64,000 bases of DNA, taken from positions 62,001 through 126,000 of the forward strand of contig SUWE01000001.1 in NCBI GenBank assembly GCA_015061615.1, written 5' to 3'. Shown piece after piece: positions 38,018 through 47,582 of the stretch; position 1 is the first letter of the stretch, and each line of letters begins with the position of its first letter. Position numbers and translations under genes: made by a program. The notes below the pieces were generated by a model. It was not told the origin of the DNA. It saw nothing but the letters and a program-made list of their open reading frames with translations, and searched no databases. This DNA is from Lentisphaerota bacterium (lineage in GTDB: Bacteria; Verrucomicrobiota; Lentisphaeria; Victivallales; Victivallaceae).

Positions 38018-38653
38018 CTATTGAGAAATAATTTCCACCGGCGGCAGACCTTTGAAGGTTCGGAGTTCTCCGCCCCGTTCAAGTTGATAGTGGTCGAGCC
38101 ACATGGATTCTTTTTCCGCTGCCAGCTGCCGTTCCCCTATCAGATGCAGCTTTTCCTGTAAGCGCAGTATCGCCAGCGTCTTGTTGCGGAGTTGAGACCG
38201 CTCCTCACTGGCGCTTGCTTCAACGCCGCTGGGCAGATGGACGACTCTTACTGCTGAATCTGTTGTGTTGACATGCTGACCGCCGTTCCCGGAGGCGCGG
38301 CAGCTTTCTATTTTCAAGTCTTTCAACTTGAAATCAGCATTTTCTCTGGTGTCAAAGTCGAAAAAAGAAACTTTGACAAACCAGTTTTTTCGCTGCCATC
38401 CGGGGCGGATGGTACTTTGCCATATCCATTTGACAGTTCCTTCCCAATGTCGCCGGAACTGTTCAACTCCTTTTCCTCCGACGGTAAAACGCATGGAGGA
38501 TATATTTTTATTTTTTGCAGGGAACTGAGTCAGATTTTGACATTCAATTCCGGATGCCAAAGCATCATCGCAGATGATCTTTGCCAGAAGTCCGACAAAT
38601 TTTTTGCACTCTTCCGGTCCCTGACCAGCACTTATTTGTAAAATTACCGGCAT
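38018..38653 (-). CDS. prfH: Peptide chain release factor homolog PrfH (RF-H)
   Basis: 'LQISAGQGPEECKKFVGLLAKII', 'IESCRASGNGGQHVNTTDSAVRVVHLPSGVEASASEERSQLRNKTLAILRL' (GGQ motif); adjacent to rtcB. Confidence 0.9.
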   Translation of the reverse strand: MPVILQISAGQGPEECKKFVGLLAKIICDDALASGIECQNLTQFPAKNKNISSMRFTVGGKGVEQFRRHWEGTVKWIWQSTIRPGWQRKNWFVKVSFFDFDTRENADFKLKDLKIESCRASGNGGQHVNTTDSAVRVVHLPSGVEASASEERSQLRNKTLAILRLQEKLHLIGERQLAAEKESMWLDHYQLERGGELRTFKGLPPVEIISQ

Positions 38654-38663
38654 AAATTATCCC

Positions 38664-39767
38664 TCAAGGTTTGATGTTGACAACCGGACGAAGTACCGCG
38701 ATAACTTTTGCAAGTTTGAAATCCTGCAAATCATTTATAACGGTTGTGATATCTTTGTACGCTTCCGGAGCTTCCTCGTAAAGCAGATTTTTATCAGGAC
38801 AGATGACTGTTGTTCCAAGTTTTGTTTTCAACAGAGAATCCATGCTGTCATGCTTTGCCCGAACTCTGTCTCTGGTGCTTTGTCGGTTCCATTTTCTTCC
38901 GGCACCGTGGGCGATAGAATGGATGTTTTCCACTCCGTCGCCAACCGGAGCAACAAGATAACTGCAGCTGCCTCTTGAACCGGCAACGATAACTGCTTGT
39001 GCTGATTCGACATTGCTTGCTCCTTTGCGGTGAATGAAAGTGTTTTTTCCGTAAGGAGTGATGCTGTTGTGGACGGCATCAATGAGCATTTCAGCATCAC
39101 ATGCCGCCATTTTGCAGAGGGCTTTGCCGATGATACGGCGGTTGAAAGCTGCCCAGCGGATAAGTTCTGTGTGTTTTTCAAGATAATTTCTGCCGTCGGT
39201 GCTGTTGCATACGACACCATCATCACCGTGTTTTGCAGCAAAATCTCTCCACAGAAATTCGCCGTAACCTCTGGAACCGGAGTGGATCAGCAAAAGAATG
39301 CGGTTTTTACAGATATCCTTCTGCCTGCAAAACTCCTCATCCAAGATTTTATCAATGGTGAGAAATTCGGCAAAATGATTTCCATGCCCAAGGGTGCCGA
39401 GAAAATTTTCAGGATCGGCAACCGTTCCACTCTCACTTGAAGCGATTTCCCAAGCTGCATGTTTGAGTGTTTTTTCAACCTCTGTTCCAAGTTTCCGGAA
39501 AAGTTTATCTTGCTTGAACTTGTGTTCATTAACTCCGGTGTTGAACAAGGTCATTCCGCAGCCGATATCATTGCCGATAAGTGCCGGATAAATGATATTT
39601 TCTGATAAAAAAGCAGCCCCTACCGGGACGCCCCTGCCGGGATGCAGGTCGGGGAACGCCGCCCCCTGTATGATTCCGGGAAAATCTATTACCCGGTTGA
39701 ATTGTTCTGCGGCAGGACCTTCGAGCCAGGTTTTCTGACCGCAGTAAATAGTGGATTTTTTATCCAT
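38664..39767 (-). CDS. rtcB: RtcB-family RNA-splicing ligase, PrfH-associated paralog
   Basis: 'FPDLHPGRGVPVGAAFLSENIIYPALIGNDIGCGMTLF', 'LGTLGHGNHFAEF', 'HSGSRGYGEFLW', 'SIAHGAGRKWNR'. Confidence 0.92.
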   Translation of the reverse strand: MDKKSTIYCGQKTWLEGPAAEQFNRVIDFPGIIQGAAFPDLHPGRGVPVGAAFLSENIIYPALIGNDIGCGMTLFNTGVNEHKFKQDKLFRKLGTEVEKTLKHAAWEIASSESGTVADPENFLGTLGHGNHFAEFLTIDKILDEEFCRQKDICKNRILLLIHSGSRGYGEFLWRDFAAKHGDDGVVCNSTDGRNYLEKHTELIRWAAFNRRIIGKALCKMAACDAEMLIDAVHNSITPYGKNTFIHRKGASNVESAQAVIVAGSRGSCSYLVAPVGDGVENIHSIAHGAGRKWNRQSTRDRVRAKHDSMDSLLKTKLGTTVICPDKNLLYEEAPEAYKDITTVINDLQDFKLAKVIAVLRPVVNIKP

Positions 39768-39813
39768 AAACTGTGTTCTCCATTGTTTTACAGATAATAT
39801 AGCATTGAGAGTA

Positions 39814-39828
39814 TGACATATTCTGTCA
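39814..39828. promoter_or_regulatory. Inverted repeat TGACA-N5-TGTCA upstream of rtcB
   Basis: TGACAtattcTGTCA located just upstream of a TATATT -10-like element on the - strand. Confidence 0.4.
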
Positions 39829-39896
39829 CTGCAAAGCGTATATTTCCGAAAAACAAAAATTTATTGTTCTTCTGAGGTCAGGAAAATCACAGTTGT

Positions 39897-39926
39897 AAAA
39901 AAGCTCCGGTTTCCCGGAGCTTTTTC
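39897..39926 (-). terminator. Rho-independent terminator of fabG
   Basis: AAAAAGCTCCGG-TTTC-CCGGAGCTTTTT. Confidence 0.85.
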
Positions 39927-39945
39927 AAATCAGCGATAACTGATA

Positions 39946-40692
39946 TTACATCAGCATACCGCCGTCAACGTTGATAACCTGACCGGTTACATAGTCTGAA
40001 TCCGGTGAGCAGAGGAAACAGACAACGTTTGCAACATCTTCGGGTTTGCCGCCGCGTTTCGCGGGGATGATCGTCAGGAACGCATCACGCGCCGCCTGCG
40101 GAAGCTGGGCGGTCATATCGGTTTCGATATAACCGGGGGCAACGGCGTTGACCTGAATGTTGCGGGCTCCAAATTCTTTTGCAGTTGTTTTTGCCAGAGC
40201 GATCACACCGGCTTTGCTGGCTGAGTAGTTTGCCTGACCGACATTACCCATTCTGCCGACGACAGAGGCAATGTTGACGATTTTGCCTGCACGGGCTTTC
40301 ATCATCGGACGGACTGCGGCTTTTGTGAAGTTGAAAGTACCTTTGAGGTTGACTGCAATAACGGCATCCCACTGATCTTCGGTCATCTTCAGCATCAGAG
40401 TATCTTTGGTGATACCGGCATTGTTGACCAGAATATCGAGTTTGCCGAAATCATTGACGACAGCGGCGACGGTAGCTTCAGCTTCTTCAAATTTAGCAAC
40501 ATTGGCGGCGTAGGCTCTTGCTTCGATTCCGGCAGCGGTGAATTCATCAACGGTCTGCTGGGCGGTTTCGAGCAGGATATCGACGATAGCCAGTTTTGCT
40601 CCTTCTGCGGCGAGACGGGCGCAGATTGCTTTGCCGATACCACGGGCGCCGCCGGTGACGATGGCGACTTTACCTTCAAGTTTTTTACACAT
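39946..40692 (-). CDS. fabG: 3-oxoacyl-[acyl-carrier-protein] reductase
   Basis: 'GKVAIVTGGARGIGKAICARLAAEGAKL', 'NNAGITKDTLMLKMTEDQWDAVIAVNLKGTFN', 'NIASVVGRMGNVGQANYSASKAGVIALAKTTAKE'. Confidence 0.95.
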   Translation of the reverse strand: MCKKLEGKVAIVTGGARGIGKAICARLAAEGAKLAIVDILLETAQQTVDEFTAAGIEARAYAANVAKFEEAEATVAAVVNDFGKLDILVNNAGITKDTLMLKMTEDQWDAVIAVNLKGTFNFTKAAVRPMMKARAGKIVNIASVVGRMGNVGQANYSASKAGVIALAKTTAKEFGARNIQVNAVAPGYIETDMTAQLPQAARDAFLTIIPAKRGGKPEDVANVVCFLCSPDSDYVTGQVINVDGGMLM

Positions 40693-40763
40693 AGCTCATT
40701 ACTCCTTATTTTTGCGTTGGCGTTAATACTATTTATATAATGTAACACACAAATGGTGTTTTT

Positions 40764-41234
40764 TCAAATGTTCAACAGCTTGCGGTTCTGCCGCATTGCT
40801 TCATAAAGCGTTATACTGACGGCATTGGCGAGGTTCAAACTCCTGCTGTGTTCTCCCGGCATCGGGATAAGCCGCATATCATTCTGATATTTTTCATAAA
40901 ATTCTTCCGGTAATCCTGACGATTCCCTGCCGAATACAAGGTAATCACCTATGGAGTATTCAGTATCGAAGAAACTTTTTTCTCCGTGGGTGGATATGAA
41001 AAACATCCGTTGCGGATTTTCTGCTGCCAGAAAATCTTCCCAGCTGGCATGGATCGCCGGAGAAAGGTACTGCCAGTAATCCAAACCGGCACGCTTGAGA
41101 AATTTGTCTTCAAGAGAAAATCCCAAAGGTTCAATAAGGTGGAGTTTGCAGTTCGTGGAAACCGCAAGCCTGCCGATCGTTCCGGTATTCTGCGGGATTT
41201 CCGGCTGAAAAAGAACAATATTAAACGATACCAT
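40764..41234 (-). CDS. trmL: tRNA (cytidine(34)-2'-O)-methyltransferase TrmL
   Basis: 'IVLFQPEIPQNTGTIGRLAVSTNCKLHLIEPLGF', 'YLVFGRESSGLPEE', 'IPMPGEHSRSLNLANAVSITLYEAMRQ'. Confidence 0.93.
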   Translation of the reverse strand: MVSFNIVLFQPEIPQNTGTIGRLAVSTNCKLHLIEPLGFSLEDKFLKRAGLDYWQYLSPAIHASWEDFLAAENPQRMFFISTHGEKSFFDTEYSIGDYLVFGRESSGLPEEFYEKYQNDMRLIPMPGEHSRSLNLANAVSITLYEAMRQNRKLLNI

Positions 41235-41236
41235 AC

Positions 41237-42571
41237 TTATTTCACCTTACGCATCTTTGCCATGAAAAGCGCGTCGCAGTCACCGTCAACACTGTCGATA
41301 CGGAGCATGCCGGGGACGATCTTTCCTGTCAGCGGATGCTCAAACGGATCAAGTTTATATTCGTTGTGCCGGGCAAGAAATTCTTTTACGACTGCGGAAT
41401 TTTCCATATCAAAAAGAGAACATGTTGCATAGACCATCACTCCACCGATACGGATGGATGCGGCGTAATTTTCCATGATTTGAGATTGAGTGGCACTTAA
41501 TTCTTTCAGATCTTCCGGAGAAAGTTTCCACTGCGCTCCCGGATTACGGCGCCAAACTCCGGAACAGCTGCACGGAGCATCGAGCAGAACACCGTCAAAA
41601 AGATGCTTGCCTTTCCACACTCCGCCGTTATGTGCCTTTGCTGTGATATTGGGGAATCCGGCACGACGGGCGCGCAAACGCAGATCGTTGAGTTTTTCTT
41701 CCCTTATGTCACCTGCCTGAACACTCCCTTTGCGCATCATCAGCTGGGCAAGATGGAGTGTTTTTCCTCCGGCTCCTGCGCAGGGGTCGAGCCAGCGTTC
41801 ACCCGGTTTGGGAGCGGCAGTGATACTGACGCACTGACTGGCAAGATCCTGTATTTCAAATTTTCCGGCTTTGAAACTTTCAAGAGAGTAAAGATTGACT
41901 TTTGAGCGCACTCTTACTGCATTGGGGAGTACCGGATGAAATTCCGCTTCCGCATCAACACAACGCAGTTCATTTATGACCTCCTGCGGATCATTGCACT
42001 GGAGCCTTATCCAAACAGGAGGACGGGAGGCGAGCATCTGAAGATAAGATGACTTATCAAGATCAGCCGGCAGCAGTTCATCAATCCATTGCGGAATAAG
42101 CATGCTGTCAGTCAGGCGCACAGTGCAGTTGAAATATCCTGCCATCTGGTTGGCTCTTGCGCACGGATTGTTCAATGCCCGCGGCAGAGCCGGGAGGTTG
42201 GCGGCAGAAACAATGGCAGAGGCATTCTTCAAATCTCCGGAAATGAAACAGGCGGACATCAGTAATGCGGAAAGTTCCTTTGCCGTCATTTTTACTGAAC
42301 CGGATTCAAGTTCATTACGCCGCTCTGAAGGGAGGTATTCTCTGAGGAATCCCCAGTAGCGCAATGCGGAATAGACTGTTTCTGAAATGAAGGCGCGGTC
42401 ACGGGAACCGCAGCGGCGGTTTTCCCGGAAATAAGCAGCAAGGATCCTGTCGGCAGGCATTTTTCTGCCGAATCCTGTACTCAATACCCGCCGTGCGGCG
42501 TCATTGAGCAGATTCAGTTGTGCCCTGAATTTTTCAGGTGCAAGAAGTTTTTTTTCTCTGATATCTTTCAT
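41237..42571 (-). CDS. RsmB/NOL1/NOP2/Sun-type 16S rRNA cytosine-C5 methyltransferase
   Basis: 'WLDPCAGAGGKTLHLAQLM', 'VLLDAPCSCSGVWRRNPGAQWKLSPEDLKELSATQSQIMENYAA'. Confidence 0.88.
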   Translation of the reverse strand: MKDIREKKLLAPEKFRAQLNLLNDAARRVLSTGFGRKMPADRILAAYFRENRRCGSRDRAFISETVYSALRYWGFLREYLPSERRNELESGSVKMTAKELSALLMSACFISGDLKNASAIVSAANLPALPRALNNPCARANQMAGYFNCTVRLTDSMLIPQWIDELLPADLDKSSYLQMLASRPPVWIRLQCNDPQEVINELRCVDAEAEFHPVLPNAVRVRSKVNLYSLESFKAGKFEIQDLASQCVSITAAPKPGERWLDPCAGAGGKTLHLAQLMMRKGSVQAGDIREEKLNDLRLRARRAGFPNITAKAHNGGVWKGKHLFDGVLLDAPCSCSGVWRRNPGAQWKLSPEDLKELSATQSQIMENYAASIRIGGVMVYATCSLFDMENSAVVKEFLARHNEYKLDPFEHPLTGKIVPGMLRIDSVDGDCDALFMAKMRKVK

Positions 42572-42640
42572 AATGGTACATAATATACAGCGTAAATGGA
42601 TATTTGTCCACAAAAAAACAATAAAATTTTGTCTGAATAC

Positions 42641-42669
42641 TTGAAAAAATACCCAAGAGATGATATTGT
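42641..42669 (+). promoter_or_regulatory. Sigma70-like promoter upstream of the SSS transporter
   Basis: TTGAAA (42641-42646) N17 TATTGT (42664-42669), leaving a leader of about 105 nt. Confidence 0.5.
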
Positions 42670-42782
42670 AAAGAAAACTTTAATATTTTTTACCCGGAAT
42701 CTCTTTCCGGCAGGGGTGGGGGATTGCGTTCAGATATTTTTTCATAACAACAGTTAACTAAAAAAGAAAGGAAACAAAAGTT

Positions 42783-44891
42783 ATGATGTCATTGTTTGGT
42801 GCCGCTCTGCGGCAGGTCGAGGTCAACACAGCCGGTATGCAGACACTGGACTGGGTGATCGTGATCGGTATGATCGTTTTGCTTACCGGTATTCTGCTTT
42901 ACTGTAACAAGTACATGAACAGTGCAGCAGACTTTCTGGCGGCAAACCGTTGTGCCGGTCGTTATGTGATGAGTATTTCTGAGGGTATTGCCGGATTTGG
43001 ACTTATCAGTGCTGTTGCGCTCTGGGAAGCGTTCTTGAAAAACGGTTTTGCCGCAACCTGGTGGGGCTTTTTGCAGTCACCGTTTGCGTTGATCCTTGCG
43101 CTTGTTGCGTGGGTGACCTACCGTATGCGTGAAACCCGCTGCTTTACGCTTGCTCAGTTCTATGAAATGCGTTACAGCCGTAAATTCCGTCTCGGTGCCG
43201 GTATGATCACATTCCTGAGCGGTGTGGTGAACTACGGTATCTTCCCGATGGTTTCCGTTAAGTTCCTTATGGCTTTCTGTAAACTTCCCGATAAAGCCAT
43301 GTGGCTCGGAATCAACTGGGATATCTATGGTATTCTGCTTGCGTTCTGTATCGGTTTGGGTGTGTTCTTTGCCGCATTCGGCGGTCAGATCGCTATCATG
43401 GTTACCGACTTTTTGCAGGGCGTTATCTGTAATATCTCTTTTGTTATCTTTATTTTCTTCATCTTCAAACTCGGTGACTGGGACGTTTCCGGCGGTTTGG
43501 TCGGCTGGGATCAGATTTCTGAAGCTCTTTGCAAAGAAGACGGTTTGTCGCATGTCGACCCCTTCAATACTCACAAACTTTCCGACTTCAATATCTGGTA
43601 CTACCTTATCGGTTTTGCTTCACTGCTGTACAGCCGCGGCGGCTGGCAGGGTTCTGCCGGTTATGCTGCTGCTGCGAAAAACCCGCACGAGCGTAAAATG
43701 GCAGGTGTTATGGGTACCTGGCGCGGTATCGCTCAGGCGCTTATCCTGATGCTCTTCCCCTTGGCTGTTATCGCCATTATGAGCGACAAACTTCCTGAAT
43801 TTGAATCAGTTCGCGTGCTGGTCCATCAGAAACTTGCGTTGGTTTCCAATGCTACTCAGCGCGGTCAGGATATGGTTCCGGTTGCACTTTCTCTGGTGAT
43901 GCCGACCGGTCTGCTCGGACTTTTTGTCGCAGTCATGTTTGCCGCGATGCTTTCAACTGACGATACCTACATGCACAGCTGGGGCTCCATCCTTGTTCAG
44001 GATATCATCCTGCCCTTCAAAAAGAAACCCTTTACCCCGAAACAGCACATCTGGGCGCTCCGTTTTGCGATCTTGTTTGTCGGTCTTTTCGGCTGGTTCT
44101 TCAGCTACTTCTGGAGTCAGGAAACTCCGGTATACCTCTTCTTCAGTTTGACAGGTGCTATCGTTTCAGGTGCCGGTCCTGCGATCATCGGCGGACTTTA
44201 CTGGAAACGCGGCGGTACTGTCGCTGCCTGGGTCAGCTATATCTGGGGTGCTTCACTTGCTGTTCTCGGTATCGTTGTTCAGCAGTGCTGGCCCAGCGGT
44301 CTTGCCCAGTGGCTGCTTGAACATACCGGCTGGCAGTGGGTTGCCAATAACATGAACTCCTTCCCTGTTCACGGACAGTACATCAGTTTCATCAACATGG
44401 TCACATGTTCAGCGCTTTATATTGGTATCTCACTGATCGAACACAAGATGGGCAATCCCGACTTCAATCTGGATAAAATGCTCCATCGCGGTAAATATGA
44501 CACCAATAACGAACACGTTGAACAGAGCAATGTCAGCACAATCGAGAAAATCTTCGGTATCACTCCGGAGTTTACTCTCGGCGATAAACTCATCTATGCG
44601 TCAACCATTCTCTGGACGATCATCTGGTTTACTGTGTTCATCGTCTTCACAGTTCTCCACTTTGCCAATGTCCTGACTGTTGAACACTGGTTGACTCTGT
44701 GGCATGTCAAGATCTACGTCTCACTGATTCTTGGTGTCGGTTGTACCATCTGGTTCCTTATCGGCGGTATCGTCGACGTTGTCGGACTCTTCAAGGCGCT
44801 TGCCAATGCTGTTGCTGATGATTCAGATAACGGTATGGTTGTCCGTGAAGATGACGATACCATTGCCGAAGCAGAAGGCGAAAAAGCATAA
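42783..44891 (+). CDS. Sodium:solute symporter (SSS) family protein
   Basis: Polytopic membrane protein; 'RCAGRYVMSISEGIAGFGLISAVALWEAF', 'MLSTDDTYMHSWGSILVQDI'. Confidence 0.9.
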   Translation: MMSLFGAALRQVEVNTAGMQTLDWVIVIGMIVLLTGILLYCNKYMNSAADFLAANRCAGRYVMSISEGIAGFGLISAVALWEAFLKNGFAATWWGFLQSPFALILALVAWVTYRMRETRCFTLAQFYEMRYSRKFRLGAGMITFLSGVVNYGIFPMVSVKFLMAFCKLPDKAMWLGINWDIYGILLAFCIGLGVFFAAFGGQIAIMVTDFLQGVICNISFVIFIFFIFKLGDWDVSGGLVGWDQISEALCKEDGLSHVDPFNTHKLSDFNIWYYLIGFASLLYSRGGWQGSAGYAAAAKNPHERKMAGVMGTWRGIAQALILMLFPLAVIAIMSDKLPEFESVRVLVHQKLALVSNATQRGQDMVPVALSLVMPTGLLGLFVAVMFAAMLSTDDTYMHSWGSILVQDIILPFKKKPFTPKQHIWALRFAILFVGLFGWFFSYFWSQETPVYLFFSLTGAIVSGAGPAIIGGLYWKRGGTVAAWVSYIWGASLAVLGIVVQQCWPSGLAQWLLEHTGWQWVANNMNSFPVHGQYISFINMVTCSALYIGISLIEHKMGNPDFNLDKMLHRGKYDTNNEHVEQSNVSTIEKIFGITPEFTLGDKLIYASTILWTIIWFTVFIVFTVLHFANVLTVEHWLTLWHVKIYVSLILGVGCTIWFLIGGIVDVVGLFKALANAVADDSDNGMVVREDDDTIAEAEGEKA

Positions 44892-44909
44892 AACTGATGC
44901 TTTTTACAG

Positions 44910-44938
44910 GCGGCGGGAAAAATCCCGCCGCTTTTTTT
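44910..44938 (+). terminator. Rho-independent terminator of the SSS transporter
   Basis: GCGGCGGGaaaaatCCCGCCGC TTTTTTT. Confidence 0.9.
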
Positions 44939-44949
44939 GTATTCAGGTA

Positions 44950-44978
44950 TTGATTTAACACCGTTAATGTGGTACATT
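44950..44978 (+). promoter_or_regulatory. Promoter of DUF1846 gene
   Basis: TTGATT (44950-44955) N17 TACATT (44973-44978), GTGG immediately before the -10. Confidence 0.5.
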
Positions 44979-45007
44979 AATAGAAATGTAAATTCAAGGT
45001 GTTAATT

Positions 45008-46531
45008 ATGTTGAAAATCGGCTTTGACAGTGAAAAGTATTTGGCAGAACAGTCTGCCGCCATTCTTGAGCGGGCGGGCAAATTCGGTGACAAACTCTAT
45101 CTGGAGTTCGGCGGCAAACTTATCTGTGACTTTCATGCGGCGCGTGTTTTGCCCGGATTTGATCCCGATGCAAAAATAAAACTCCTCCAGCGTCTTAAAG
45201 ATAAGGTGGATATCGTTATCTGTATTTATGCAGGGGCGATCGAAGAGAAAAAAATGCGTGCCGATTTCGGACTTTCATACGATGCAGATACCATGCGTAC
45301 CATTGACGATTTGCGGTATTGGGGATTGGATGTCAAAGCCGTTGTTGTCACCCGTTACCGCGATCAGCCATCTGTGAAATCTTTTATAAAACGTCTTTCG
45401 CGCCGCGGAATCAAGGTGTATACCCACCGTCCTATCGAAGGATATCCCACTGATGTGGAAACTATCGTCAGCGAGCGCGGCTATGGTGCAAATGCCTATA
45501 TCGAAACAGATCGTCCCATCGTTGTGGTCACTGGACCAGGACCGAATTCGGGTAAAATGGGAACCTGTCTTTCTCAGGTGTATCACGATTTCCAGCGCGG
45601 AATAAAAGCAGGATATGCCAAGTTTGAGACATTCCCCGTCTGGAGTCTCCCTTTGAAGCATCCGGTGAATGTTGCTTATGAAGCGGCGACTGCCGATTTG
45701 GGTGATATCAATATGGTCGATCCCTTTCATCTTGAGGCGAGGGGGGAACTGGCGGTGAATTATAACCGCGATATTGAAATATTCCCAGTCGTCCGCCGGA
45801 TTTGTGCCAGAATAATGGAGCCGGAACAACTTTATGTTTCTCCGACTGATATGGGAGTCAACCGCATCGGTTTTGCGATTACCGATGATGCCGCAACTCA
45901 GGAGGCGGCGAAACAGGAGATAATCCGCCGTCACTTCCGGGCGATGCGCAACTATGCCGAAGGTGAAGTCGATGCCTGTGTCCCTGAAAGAATAAAACTT
46001 CTTATGGATGAGCAGGGGATCTCTGAGATGGACCGCAAAGTCGTTGCTCCTGCCCGTGCTGCTGCTGCTGCTGCGATGAAAAAACCTTCCAAATATGGAC
46101 ATGACAATATTTTCTGCGGAGCGGCGATCGAACTGCACGATGGAACGATCATTGTCGGAAAAAATACTCCGCTTCTTCATGCTGCATCAAGCTGTATTAT
46201 CAATGCGATCAAGCATTTGGCGGGACTTCCGGCTGATTTGCATTTGCTTTCTCCGCAAATCATTGAGTCTGTCGGCAGATTGAAACATGATATTTTTGCT
46301 GAAAAACAGATTTCTCTGGCATTGAGTGAAACACTTACTGCGCTGAGTGTCAGCACGCCGTCCAATCCGGCGGCGGCATTGGCGCTTTCGCAGTTGGAAA
46401 AACTGCGTGGCTGTGAAATGCACATAAGTCATATTCCTCCTGCCGGAGACGAAACAGGTTTGCGTAAACTCGGTATCAATCTGACCAGTGAACCTGTGTT
46501 TACCAGCCGTAATCTTTTTATGGAACAATAA
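45008..46531 (+). CDS. DUF1846 domain-containing protein
   Basis: 'IGFDSEKYLAEQSAAILERAGKFGDKLYLEFGGKLICDFHAARVLPGFDPDAKIKLL', 'VVVTGPGPNSGKMGTCLSQVYHDF'. Confidence 0.9.
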   Translation: MLKIGFDSEKYLAEQSAAILERAGKFGDKLYLEFGGKLICDFHAARVLPGFDPDAKIKLLQRLKDKVDIVICIYAGAIEEKKMRADFGLSYDADTMRTIDDLRYWGLDVKAVVVTRYRDQPSVKSFIKRLSRRGIKVYTHRPIEGYPTDVETIVSERGYGANAYIETDRPIVVVTGPGPNSGKMGTCLSQVYHDFQRGIKAGYAKFETFPVWSLPLKHPVNVAYEAATADLGDINMVDPFHLEARGELAVNYNRDIEIFPVVRRICARIMEPEQLYVSPTDMGVNRIGFAITDDAATQEAAKQEIIRRHFRAMRNYAEGEVDACVPERIKLLMDEQGISEMDRKVVAPARAAAAAAMKKPSKYGHDNIFCGAAIELHDGTIIVGKNTPLLHAASSCIINAIKHLAGLPADLHLLSPQIIESVGRLKHDIFAEKQISLALSETLTALSVSTPSNPAAALALSQLEKLRGCEMHISHIPPAGDETGLRKLGINLTSEPVFTSRNLFMEQ

Positions 46532-46553
46532 TTTATATACAAAGGGTGTAAGA

Positions 46554-47582
46554 ATGAGTAAAATAAGAGTTGCCGTTTTCGGTGCTTCAGGTTATGCAGG
46601 TGAGGAGTTGCTCCGTCTGCTTTTGCGTCATGGACAGACAGAGATTGCTGCCATTACGTCCAGAAAAAATGCAGGTGAGCCGGTTTCAACAGTTTTCCCC
46701 CGTTTTACCGGTTTGCCGCTCAGCTTTATTGCTCCGGATGAAGCGATGAAAAATTGTGATTTTGATGCTGCTATTCTGGCGTTGCCTCATGGACTTGCCA
46801 CTGAGTTCGCCGTTCCGCTTTTGGAAAAAGGGGTGAAAGTTTTTGACATTTCCGCCGACTTCCGTTTGAAGAGTACAGCCAAATATAAAGAGTATTACAA
46901 GGCGGATCATCCTGCGCCGCAGCTGCTTGATAAAGCCGTCTACGGTCAGCCGGAACTTTATCGTGAAGAACTTAAAAAAGCTGATCTTGTGGCATGTGCC
47001 GGATGTTATCCGACAAGCAGCATACTGCCGACAGCTCCGCTTTTGAAGGCGGGTATCGTTTCTCCTGAAGGAATTGTAGTTGCCAGCTGTTCCGGTTGCA
47101 CCGGAGCCGGACGTAAAGTTGATCTTCCTTATATTTTCCCGGAATGCAATGAGAGTATCAAGGCTTACGCTCCTGTCGGTCACCGTCATTTGCCCGAAAT
47201 CGAGCAGGAAATGGCTTTCGCCGCAGGTGTTGACGAGGTGAAAATCAATTTTATTCCCCACCTTGCTCCGATGAATCGCGGTATCAATTCCACGATTCTG
47301 ATGAATGCGATGCCCGGATGTACGCTTGAAAAGGTCGGTGAAGTTCTTGAAGCGGCGTATGGAAAAGAACAGTTTGTCCGTGTTCTGCCTGCCAAACGCT
47401 GTGCAGATACCAAATATGTATTCATGACCAACTGCTGTGAAATCGGTTATTTCTTTGATGAACACACGAATAAAGTCATCCTTACCAGCTGTATTGACAA
47501 CCTTACCAAAGGTGCTGCCGGTCAGGCGATACAGTGTATGAATATCCGTTTCGGATTGGATGAGGCTGCCGGATTGCTCTGA
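46554..47582 (+). CDS. argC: N-acetyl-gamma-glutamyl-phosphate reductase
   Basis: 'VAVFGASGYAGEELLRLLLRHG', 'ACAGCYPTSSIL', 'GCTGAGRKV', 'PVGHRHLPEIEQEM'. Confidence 0.94.
   Translation: MSKIRVAVFGASGYAGEELLRLLLRHGQTEIAAITSRKNAGEPVSTVFPRFTGLPLSFIAPDEAMKNCDFDAAILALPHGLATEFAVPLLEKGVKVFDISADFRLKSTAKYKEYYKADHPAPQLLDKAVYGQPELYREELKKADLVACAGCYPTSSILPTAPLLKAGIVSPEGIVVASCSGCTGAGRKVDLPYIFPECNESIKAYAPVGHRHLPEIEQEMAFAAGVDEVKINFIPHLAPMNRGINSTILMNAMPGCTLEKVGEVLEAAYGKEQFVRVLPAKRCADTKYVFMTNCCEIGYFFDEHTNKVILTSCIDNLTKGAAGQAIQCMNIRFGLDEAAGLL

Noticed and set aside
37856-38161. Small + strand ORF (37883-38161) between the deoxyribosyltransferase-like gene and prfH
   Set aside because: Largely antisense to the prfH 3' end and without domain or RBS support.
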